Below the pieces are notes generated by a model. That model saw only the letters and a program-made list of their open reading frames with translations. It made no database searches and had not been told where the DNA came from. The translations under genes were made by a program, and so were the position numbers. A stretch of DNA of 7,483 nt, taken from assembly GCA_934202505.1 (NCBI GenBank), contig CAKPXW010000085.1, forward strand, positions 1 to 7,483, read 5' to 3'. This stretch comes from an uncultured Bacilli bacterium. Its GTDB lineage: Bacteria; Bacillota_I; Bacilli_A; RFN20; CAG-631. Positions 1 through 5,646 of this stretch are shown here, one piece after another. Within the stretch, counting starts at the first letter, position 1. Every line of letters begins with the position of its first letter.

Positions 1-2
1 AG

Positions 3-50
3 TTATATGCTTTTTTTAAAAATCTTGTTATTATTAAAAAAAGAAGGTGA
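3..50 (+). CDS. Possible C-terminal end of an upstream gene (partial)
   Basis: Reading from base 3 gives an open frame entering from the left edge and ending at TGA 48-50, with predicted tail LYAFFKNLVIIKKRR. A hydrophobic stretch followed by a basic KKRR end is common at the cytoplasmic C-terminus of integral membrane proteins. The stop lies 4 bases before the apbE start, and the apbE ribosome-binding site would lie inside this tail, which is typical of tightly packed operons. Only 15 codons are visible, so identity cannot be assigned. The alternative is that the upstream gene ends in frame 2 at TAA 17-19. If this frame is real, apbE is cotranscribed with a membrane-protein gene. Confidence 0.3.
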   Translation, partial: LYAFFKNLVIIKKRR

Positions 51-54
51 AAGA

Positions 55-1260
55 ATGAAAATAAAAAAAGTAGTTTTATTATTAATTTCATCTTTATTAA
101 TATCTTGTTCTAATAAAAGTGAATATGAAGTTATTAATCATTACACTCCTGGGTATATGAATAATGGTGAATATCTTGAACCACTTGATACTATTGTTTC
201 TTTAAAAATGTTTAGTAAGAAAGAATATGAAGAAACATATAGTAAGTTTGATACTATTGTACAAACTTTATCTAAAGAATGTGATGCTTATCATGACTAT
301 CAAAATATTAATAATGTAAAAGTGGTAAATGATTCTTATGGTACAAATGAATATATCCAAATATCCAATGATTTATTTGATTTACTAAAACTTGGAATTA
401 AGTTAACCAAAATTACCAAAGGAACTTTTAACATAGCAATGGGTAGTTTAATAGACATGTATGAAAACTATTATGATGGAATAGTTCATGAACTACCAGA
501 TTTATCATTAGCTCTTTCAAGTATCCCTTCTTATGAAAATATTGAAAATATTATAGTTTTAGATGAAACTACAAAAAGTGTAAAATTGAATGTTATGGAA
601 AATGCAAAAGCCAAAGTAAAGATAAATCTTGGAGCTATTGCTAAAGGATATGTAATAGATAAAGCTATTTCCTTTTTAAAAGAAAATAATTATCCTGCAA
701 TAGTAAATGCTGGAACTTCTACAATTGCCACATTAAATACCAATCCAAATCCTGAAAGAAATTCTTGGGCAATTGGAATAAGTTTACCTACAATATATAG
801 TGAAGATAACTTTACAAATATTTTTTTAAATGGAGAATATCATTTCTCTACATCTGCTATTAATCAACAATATTTTATATTACAAGTTTCTGAAGGTTAT
901 GAAATAAAAAGTCATATACTAGATTCAAATAAAGGTACTTCTAACAATTATCATTCAAGTATTACATTACTTGATAAAACATGTTCTCTTGCTATACTTG
1001 ATGCTCTTTCTACAGCAATGTTTAATATTGAAAATATAAGTGAAATGAATAATTTAATTACTGCTATTAATAGTGAATACAATTGTAATATTAATTATAT
1101 AATTTTAGATTCTATTAATAAAAAAGTAGATAAACTTGAAAATTTATCTACTATTGATTATTTTGATGCGATAGTAAGTGATTCTTTGAAAGAAGCAATT
1201 GGAACTAATTATTCTAGTAAAGTTCGAAATATTAAAAGTGTTAGCGAATTGAATTATTAA
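55..1260 (+). CDS. apbE: FAD:protein FMN transferase, ApbE family lipoprotein
   Basis: The 401-residue product probably transfers FMN from FAD to a Thr/Ser of extracytoplasmic flavoproteins, in a Mg2+-dependent reaction on the outer face of the membrane. The start at 55 is chosen over ATG 7 because AAGGTG (44-49) sits 5 bases upstream and because it gives a classic lipoprotein signal: MKIKK, a hydrophobic core and lipobox LISC with Cys18. Family landmarks, numbered from this start: TKGTFNIAMGSLID (121-134); INLGAIAKGYVID (190-202), the hallmark LGxxAKGY segment; VNAGTS (217-222); STSA (265-268), for the usual TSG; SHILDSNKG (286-294), for HHIIDPxTG; and DALST (316-320), the metal-binding DA..T segment. 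The usual GG of the third block and the G of TSG are altered, so this is a divergent member, but the key Lys, His, Asp and Thr positions remain. The roughly 60 residues after DALST are longer than usual. No FMN_bind-domain substrate is encoded in the window. The 3' end overlaps the opposing gene by 20 bp. Confidence 0.86.
   Translation: MKIKKVVLLLISSLLISCSNKSEYEVINHYTPGYMNNGEYLEPLDTIVSLKMFSKKEYEETYSKFDTIVQTLSKECDAYHDYQNINNVKVVNDSYGTNEYIQISNDLFDLLKLGIKLTKITKGTFNIAMGSLIDMYENYYDGIVHELPDLSLALSSIPSYENIENIIVLDETTKSVKLNVMENAKAKVKINLGAIAKGYVIDKAISFLKENNYPAIVNAGTSTIATLNTNPNPERNSWAIGISLPTIYSEDNFTNIFLNGEYHFSTSAINQQYFILQVSEGYEIKSHILDSNKGTSNNYHSSITLLDKTCSLAILDALSTAMFNIENISEMNNLITAINSEYNCNINYIILDSINKKVDKLENLSTIDYFDAIVSDSLKEAIGTNYSSKVRNIKSVSELNY
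1120..1151 (-). terminator. Candidate intrinsic terminator for the minus-strand gene, embedded in apbE
   Basis: GTAGATAAA (1126-1134) and TTTATCTAC (1143-1151) form a perfect 9-bp stem with an 8-base loop. Read on the minus strand, the stem is followed at once by six T (1125-1120). It lies 90 bases beyond the stop of the minus-strand gene and inside the apbE coding region, where it encodes part of KKVDKLENLST. The stem has only two G-C pairs, so it is weak, and chance in AT-rich DNA is possible. The placement and the adjacent T-run make it the only terminator candidate I see for that gene. Confidence 0.42.
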
Positions 1261-1624
1261 AGATTATTAATAGAATAATACTAACAATAATAAATACAAC
1301 ACCAACAATTATATAAGGAAGAAAACTTAAACGGGTTTTCTTCCTTTTTTCTTTTTTAGTTTCACAATAATCATAAAAAGTTTTATTTTCTTCTTTTTTA
1401 TGGTTTACAAACATATAAGAAAAAATATCTAAAGCGCCAAAGTTTACACAAACATCTAAAGCACCAAATAGAATCATTGTGGATCCAGCAATAAAAAAGC
1501 CATTACAATTACCATCAATTAAGGTCCAACTATTATTAATGCTATGATAAATAATAACAATAAGAAAAGAAATAATAGTAAGTACTATATATTTAAAATA
1601 AATTGTTCTTAAAAAGTTTCTCAT
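1241..1624 (-). CDS. Small three-helix membrane protein, DUF3899-like
   Basis: This 127-residue protein has no known function. Predicted helices lie at about residues 10-28, 41-60 and 101-122. Between the last two is a cytoplasmic-type basic loop (76-99: HKKEE, then KKEKRKKTR). The layout of two N-terminal helices, an aromatic segment FGALDIFSYMF (62-72), a charged Y-containing loop ending in a Lys/Arg cluster, and a final helix resembles DUF3899 membrane proteins of Bacilli. I recognise this by pattern only. The start is firm: AGGAGGA (1635-1629 on the minus strand) sits 4 bases before the ATG, and no longer start is available nearby. Its stop lies inside the end of apbE (20-bp convergent overlap). 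I find no convincing -35/-10 pair upstream. The palindrome TGTTATAACA (1641-1650) contains a TATAAC but is too close to the ribosome-binding site to be persuasive. Confidence 0.72.
   Translation of the reverse strand: MRNFLRTIYFKYIVLTIISFLIVIIYHSINNSWTLIDGNCNGFFIAGSTMILFGALDVCVNFGALDIFSYMFVNHKKEENKTFYDYCETKKEKRKKTRLSFLPYIIVGVVFIIVSIILLIIFNNSIR
1317..1350 (+). terminator. Intrinsic terminator of apbE, inside the opposing gene
   Basis: GGAAGAAAAC (1317-1326) and GTTTTCTTCC (1335-1344) form a perfect 10-bp stem around an 8-base loop. The loop can tighten by two further T-G wobble pairs. Six T follow (1345-1350), then another T-rich run. It begins 57 bases after the apbE stop codon and works only on the plus strand, since no A-run precedes it. 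It lies wholly within the minus-strand coding region, over the basic segment KKTRLSFLP. The AAA/AAG lysine codons of that gene supply the T-tract. Confidence 0.75.
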
Positions 1625-1740
1625 ACAATCCTCCTATATATGTTATAACACAATTAAATAAAAATAAAAAAGAAAAAGTTTAAAAGCAAGAAAATTATGG
1701 AATAATAATTGTATAAATAAAAAGCCCCCATAAGAAAAAT

Positions 1741-1782
1741 AAAAAAAAATATGTTGACATTAGAAAATAAACATAATAAAAT
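1741..1782 (+). promoter_or_regulatory. SigA-type promoter of the oppA gene
   Basis: TTGACA (1754-1759, perfect consensus) is followed by a 17-base spacer and TAAAAT (1777-1782, five of six). A nine-A tract (1741-1749) lies just upstream of the -35 box, where an UP element would sit. The predicted transcription start is about 1788-1790, giving a leader of roughly 50 bases before the ATG at 1840. This is the strongest promoter in the window and fits a highly expressed surface receptor. The rest of the 1625-1839 gap shows no gene. Confidence 0.82.
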
Positions 1783-1790
1783 CTAGTATA

Positions 1791-1817
1791 TATCATTCAC
1801 AAAGTAGTGAATCGATA
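1791..1817 (+). promoter_or_regulatory. Stem-loop at the 5' end of the oppA transcript
   Basis: TATC-ATTCAC (1791-1800) pairs with GTGAAT-C-GATA (1807-1817). The result is a 10-bp stem with one bulged C (1813) and a six-base loop AAAGTA. It begins within about 1-3 bases of the predicted transcription start and ends 9 bases before the ribosome-binding site AGGAGG (1827-1832). In RNA it would be a 5'-terminal hairpin of the kind known to protect messages from 5'-end decay. As DNA, the ATTCAC-N6-GTGAAT core could be a repressor operator. It has no run of T after it, so it is not a terminator. Confidence 0.5.
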
Positions 1818-1839
1818 GTTATTATTAGGAGGAAAAAAT

Positions 1840-4410
1840 ATGAAAGATTACTCAAAAAAAGCACTTCTAATTATGGCTTTAGGTGCTTTAACTTTAACGG
1901 GTTGTAAATCAAAGCCAGATTCTGGTAGTGATAGTGTAGCGCCTAGTGTTGAAGGCACTAGTACAACATCAACACCATCAGATTCATCTTCATCAGCACC
2001 TTCTTCTGATGTTGTATCTCCATCTGAAAATTCTTCTTCAGTTGATCCAACACCAGTAACAGAAAAAGCTAATGGCTTATATTCTTATTCATGGTATGAC
2101 TATGAAAAGAAAACTGAAATTCTAGGTACTCTTGAAAAATATGCTGTTGAAAATAATTTAACAGGACTTACTTTATATGAAAGAGGTGGATACTCTTTAT
2201 ATAATCCAAGAATTGTAAAAGGAACTAATAACTACATTACAGGTTATGGCTTTGGAGTTTTATCTGAAGGTTCAATTACTTCTGATTTAGCAACAGAAAG
2301 TAATACAGCTTGGAAAAGATATTACCACACATTTGAACAAAGTGACCCAGGACATATCAACTATATGAACGATAAAGGATCAGTAGTTGGTGACTTAATT
2401 GGCTATCACCATGGTGGCTATTGGGATATTAAAATGAATGATACTAAAGATGGTTATGAATGGTATTCATCTTTAGCAAAAAATAAACCACAAGCAGTTG
2501 ATGCTGATGATCATGATCAAGCAAAAACTTGGAAATTCTATGTTAATACTGGTGATGATGGCTTAGTATATAATACATTATCTACTAAATTTTCTAAATA
2601 TGCTGGAAGAGCTGTAACTCTTGAAGATTACATCACTCCATATAAAATTTTCTATACTCAAGCAACTGGATATGCTCGTTCTGCTGATACATTATCAGGT
2701 GCAAGTTCAATTTCAGGAACTGCTGAATACTATGCAGCTTCTAAAGATGGATTTAATCAAGACGCATGGGATAAAGTTGGTATTAAATCAGGAACTGACT
2801 CAAAAGGATCTTATTTACAATTCACATTTAATGTTGCTACTAACTCATTCTATGCAATGTATTATTTAGCTTCAACAATGTTTGCTCCAGTTCCTCAAGA
2901 ATTTATCGATGAAATTGGTGGTACAAAGGTTTGGGAAGCATTTGATACAGCAAAAGGCTTAACTCCTGTTGATACATCATTATCAACTGGTCCATATGTA
3001 CTTGAAAGTTGGCAAAACGATAAACAAATCGTATTTAAGAAAAATGATAAATGGTTAGAAAAAGATTCTGGTAGATATCAAATTGCTGGTGTTCATATCA
3101 ATATCTTACCAGCACTTGGTTCTGATAATGAAGCTGCTTTAAAAGAATTTGAAGCAGGCAGAATTGATGCTTGTGGAGTTCCAGCTACTCGTCTTGATGA
3201 TTATAAATCAGATCCAAGAGCTGTTAAAACTAAAACAGGTGAAACTGATAAATTAAACTTTAATACATGTTCTCAAGAACGTTGGGAAGAATTATTTGGT
3301 GAAAATGGAACAATTAAACAAACTAAGAAAGAAGACTACTGGGAATGTGAACCAGCTATGTCTAACTCAAGTTTCTTAAAAGGTTTAAGTTATGCATTTG
3401 ATAGACAAAACTATGCTGATTTATTAGGAAAAACTCCTTCAATCGATTGGTTAGGCTCATTATACTTATCTGATCCTGAAAATGGTGTTTCTTATTCTAC
3501 AACTGAAGCTCATAAAAAAGCTATTGCTTCATTAACTAAAGGTGCTGAAAGCACATATGGTTATAACCTTGAAATTGCAAGAGCATATTTCAAACAAGCT
3601 GCTACTGAATTATTAGCAAGTGGCGCTTACAAAGCAGGAGACACTATTGAAATTCAAATTGCTTGGCAAACTGAATCTAACTTTGAAGTTTATGGTGACC
3701 CATTAAAATCTTATTTTGAAACTGCATTCAATGATCCATCTGTTTGTGATAATAAATTAACATTGAAAATTGATCACTGGGCTGGTTCTGAATGGTCTGA
3801 TGTTTACTACAAAAAGATGATGGTTGGTCAATTTGATATTGGATTTGGTGGTATTTCTGGAAACTCATTAAACCCATTAAACTTCTTAGAAGTATTAAAA
3901 TCTGATAACTCTTCAACATTCACTTTAAACTGGGGTGTTGATACAAGTGTTGCTGATGGTTCAATCGTTTATGATGGAAAAGTATGGTCATTTGATGCTT
4001 TATGGCAAGCTGCTGACTCTGCTGCTTATGTTGTAGATGGTCAAGTAGTTCCTACTTATGGTGCAGATTTTGTTGAAGATACACCTGTTACTGTAAATGC
4101 TGATGGTTCAGCTACATTAAAATTTGCTGCTGATATGGTTAACATTGAAGGTGTTGAAACTTCAATTGCATCTGTTGTAATTTGGAACAATGAAGCTACT
4201 ACTTCTGCTGAATATTTCGAAGATGAAGTTGAATTTGTAGTAGGCGATGATGGTGTTGTTACTGTTACTGTTTCTGCTGATTTATTTGCTAAATATAAAG
4301 GCCTTGAAGTAGTATCATTAGATGTCTACTTTGATTGCTCAGTTGCAGGAATTACAAGTTCACCATATGTTTCAATTTATACATTAAATCCAGCTTTTAC
4401 TGAAGCTTAA
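1840..4410 (+). CDS. oppA: Oligopeptide-type ABC transporter substrate-binding lipoprotein (SBP family 5)
   Basis: This 856-residue lipid-anchored receptor captures substrate, most likely peptides, outside the membrane and delivers it to the OppB/OppC channel encoded next. The start has AGGAGG (1827-1832) 7 bases upstream. The signal peptide is MKDYSKKALL plus a hydrophobic core, with lipobox LTGC (Cys22). Residues 23-75 are a Ser/Thr/Pro-rich low-complexity tether. The binding domain then follows with SBP_bac_5 landmarks: VTLEDYITPYKIFY (259-272), STMFAPVPQEF (345-355), STGPYVLESW (382-391) followed by IVFKKNDKW, an EFEAGRIDA segment (436-444) and LSYAFDRQNYADLL (516-529). The domain closes around residues 660-740. 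About 110 further residues (745-856) are Val/Asp/Thr-rich, alternating-hydrophobic and probably all-beta, and are not part of the usual family. With them the protein is much longer than the typical 530-650 residues. Ligand specificity cannot be read from sequence. Residues 283-289 (DTLSGAS) resemble a flavinylation motif. It has its own promoter and terminator. Confidence 0.9.
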   Translation: MKDYSKKALLIMALGALTLTGCKSKPDSGSDSVAPSVEGTSTTSTPSDSSSSAPSSDVVSPSENSSSVDPTPVTEKANGLYSYSWYDYEKKTEILGTLEKYAVENNLTGLTLYERGGYSLYNPRIVKGTNNYITGYGFGVLSEGSITSDLATESNTAWKRYYHTFEQSDPGHINYMNDKGSVVGDLIGYHHGGYWDIKMNDTKDGYEWYSSLAKNKPQAVDADDHDQAKTWKFYVNTGDDGLVYNTLSTKFSKYAGRAVTLEDYITPYKIFYTQATGYARSADTLSGASSISGTAEYYAASKDGFNQDAWDKVGIKSGTDSKGSYLQFTFNVATNSFYAMYYLASTMFAPVPQEFIDEIGGTKVWEAFDTAKGLTPVDTSLSTGPYVLESWQNDKQIVFKKNDKWLEKDSGRYQIAGVHINILPALGSDNEAALKEFEAGRIDACGVPATRLDDYKSDPRAVKTKTGETDKLNFNTCSQERWEELFGENGTIKQTKKEDYWECEPAMSNSSFLKGLSYAFDRQNYADLLGKTPSIDWLGSLYLSDPENGVSYSTTEAHKKAIASLTKGAESTYGYNLEIARAYFKQAATELLASGAYKAGDTIEIQIAWQTESNFEVYGDPLKSYFETAFNDPSVCDNKLTLKIDHWAGSEWSDVYYKKMMVGQFDIGFGGISGNSLNPLNFLEVLKSDNSSTFTLNWGVDTSVADGSIVYDGKVWSFDALWQAADSAAYVVDGQVVPTYGADFVEDTPVTVNADGSATLKFAADMVNIEGVETSIASVVIWNNEATTSAEYFEDEVEFVVGDDGVVTVTVSADLFAKYKGLEVVSLDVYFDCSVAGITSSPYVSIYTLNPAFTEA

Positions 4411-4430
4411 TTTTTAAAAAAAGTATTTTT

Positions 4431-4459
4431 TGGGGATAGTTTACCTATCCCCATTTTTT
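4431..4459 (+). terminator. Strong intrinsic terminator after oppA
   Basis: TGGGGATAG (4431-4439) and CTATCCCCA (4445-4453) form a perfect 9-bp stem, four G-C pairs of which are consecutive, with a five-base loop. Six T follow directly (4454-4459). It starts 21 bases after the oppA stop and isolates oppA from oppB. T-run and A-run flanks upstream (4416-4431) could give some activity in the other direction. Confidence 0.9.
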
Positions 4460-4484
4460 ATCCAAAAAAGACACTCAAGCTATT

Positions 4485-4529
4485 AAAAAAATAAAAAAAC
4501 TTGAAATAATAGTATACGTGTGCTAAAAT
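4485..4529 (+). promoter_or_regulatory. Promoter of the oppBC operon, with extended -10
   Basis: TTGAAA (4501-4506, five of six) is followed by a 17-base spacer and TAAAAT (4524-4529). TG at 4521-4522 supplies an extended -10 (TGC-TAAAAT). A-tracts at 4485-4491 and 4493-4499 precede the -35 box. The -10 hexamer, spacer length and upstream A-tracts match those of the oppA promoter. The predicted transcription start is near 4536, giving a leader of about 50 bases. Confidence 0.78.
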
Positions 4530-4535
4530 TGCACA
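4519..4535. promoter_or_regulatory. Operator-like inverted repeat over the -10 box
   Basis: TGTGC (4519-4523) and GCACA (4531-4535) are perfect inverted half-sites separated by seven bases that contain the whole -10 hexamer. A bound dimeric repressor here would block RNA polymerase. The half-sites are only 5 bp and match no operator I can name with confidence. The same repeat is not seen at the oppA promoter. Confidence 0.3.
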
Positions 4536-4536
4536 T

Positions 4537-4558
4537 ATAATTATATTAATATAATTAT
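4537..4558. repeat. 22-bp perfect AT-only palindrome at the oppB transcript 5' end
   Basis: ATAATTATATT (4537-4547) is followed directly by its exact reverse complement (4548-4558), with no mismatch and no spacer. It begins at about the predicted +1 of the oppBC message, so the RNA would start with a hairpin (8-9 bp with a small loop), ending 14 bases before the ribosome-binding site AGGAGG (4573-4578). It contains no G or C, so the RNA stem is weak. A DNA-level role (operator or local melting) is as likely. Confidence 0.55.
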
Positions 4559-4586
4559 TTATATTAAAAAATAGGAGGGATATCTT

Positions 4587-5645
4587 ATGTGGAAGTATGT
4601 TTTAAAGAGAATGGCTTTAGCTTTATTAACTACTATGATAATAATCACATTATCATTTATCTTAATGAAATTACTACCATTTTCAAAACCATTATTTCCA
4701 AACAAAGAAGCAAATTATGGATATTATATGAGCCAAGTAAATGATGGCTTTTGTTATTATAAAACATTTTCGGCTTCTGCATCACCATCTTTATTCGGGA
4801 ACTATCTTGATTATTTCCAAGATCCTAGTAATTCAACGAAAATTGTCGTTTTTTACCAAACTCCCGTAATGACTCAATACTTTAGATGGCTTGGTAATAT
4901 TGTTACAAAGTGGAATTGGGGTACATCAACCTATATTCTACCAAACAATGGAGCAATTTATATTATTGCCCAAAAAATTCCATACACTATAAAAATTAAT
5001 TTCTTTTCAGCTATCATTGCTATTCCTTTAGGAATTGCTCTTGGAATTTTAGCAGCTTTAAAGAAAAATACCTTAGCAGATCATACAATTTCTACACTTG
5101 TAATGATTTTTATTTCTATTCCAAGTTTTATTTTAATTACAATGTTAATGTTGATTTTCTGCTATAAATTAAAAGTTTTACCAACTCAATGGCCAAATGA
5201 TTCTGCTTCTACAGCAGAAAAAATAAAAGGTATGATATTACCTGTAACTTGTTTGTCTTTTGGATCAATTTGTGGATATTGTAGATTTACAAGAGCTGAA
5301 CTTTGTGAAGTAATGTCTAGTGATTATTTATTACTTGCTAGAACTAAAGGATTGACAAAAAGACAAGCAATTTTACGCCATGCCTTAAGAAATGCTATGG
5401 TTCCAATTGTTCCAGCTATTTTGTCTGAAGTAATTGGACTTCTTGGTGGTTCAATGATACTTGAACAATTATATGGTATTCCAGGTATAGGAAAATTATA
5501 TGTTGAAGCTTTAAATGCTAAAGACTACAATGTCTTATTAGTGGATATGGCTTTGTTTACAACAATTAGTTTACTTGCTGGAGTCATACTTGATATTTCA
5601 TATGGATTTATTGATCCTAGAATTAGAATGGGGGCAAAGAAATAA
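4587..5645 (+). CDS. oppB: Oligopeptide-type ABC transporter permease, OppB/DppB family
   Basis: The 352-residue inner subunit of a peptide importer pairs with OppC to form the membrane channel. The start has AGGAGG (4573-4578) 8 bases upstream. Helix 1 spans about residues 10-30, after a short basic MWKYVLKR start typical of OppB. An extracytoplasmic segment of about 95 residues (32-130) follows, somewhat longer than in the enterobacterial proteins, containing YFRWLGNIVTKWNWGTS (98-114). The transport core runs from about 131 to 345, with KIPYTIKINFFSAIIAIPLG (130-149), RFTRAELCEVMSSDYLLLAR (233-252), the ATPase-contacting EAA-type loop DYLLLARTKG to RHALRNAMVPI (246-274), GIPGIGKL (297-304) and the terminal DPRIRM (343-348). 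All family landmarks are present, so it should be functional. Transport needs OppC and the ATPase subunits. The oppC start follows after one base, so the two are almost certainly translationally coupled. Confidence 0.93.
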   Translation: MWKYVLKRMALALLTTMIIITLSFILMKLLPFSKPLFPNKEANYGYYMSQVNDGFCYYKTFSASASPSLFGNYLDYFQDPSNSTKIVVFYQTPVMTQYFRWLGNIVTKWNWGTSTYILPNNGAIYIIAQKIPYTIKINFFSAIIAIPLGIALGILAALKKNTLADHTISTLVMIFISIPSFILITMLMLIFCYKLKVLPTQWPNDSASTAEKIKGMILPVTCLSFGSICGYCRFTRAELCEVMSSDYLLLARTKGLTKRQAILRHALRNAMVPIVPAILSEVIGLLGGSMILEQLYGIPGIGKLYVEALNAKDYNVLLVDMALFTTISLLAGVILDISYGFIDPRIRMGAKK

Positions 5646-5646
5646 T

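Noticed and set aside
7..54. Upstream ATG at 7 as the apbE start
   Set aside because: It would add a second hydrophobic-basic segment in front of a perfect lipoprotein signal. It has no ribosome-binding site, whereas ATG 55 has AAGGTG 5 bases upstream.
1641..1650. Palindrome TGTTATAACA as promoter or operator of the minus-strand gene
   Set aside because: The TATAAC it contains would put the transcription start on the ribosome-binding site, and no -35 box is found 16-18 bases upstream. A 10-bp AT-rich palindrome is expected by chance here.
1721..1734. AAAG-CCCCC tract that looks like half of a terminator or a G-rich element on the minus strand
   Set aside because: No complementary G-run exists nearby on the same strand, so no stem can form. 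A remnant is possible but cannot be shown.
2621..2869. 82-codon open frame inside oppA
   Set aside because: It lies wholly within a well-supported family-5 receptor gene in another frame, has no ribosome-binding site and its predicted product is low-complexity.
3728..3919. 63-codon minus-strand open frame inside oppA
   Set aside because: Antisense shadow of the oppA coding sequence, with no start signal and no recognisable features.
4537..4558. Perfect palindrome as a transposon end or recombination site
   Set aside because: There is no second copy, no target-site duplication and no transposase or recombinase gene in the window.
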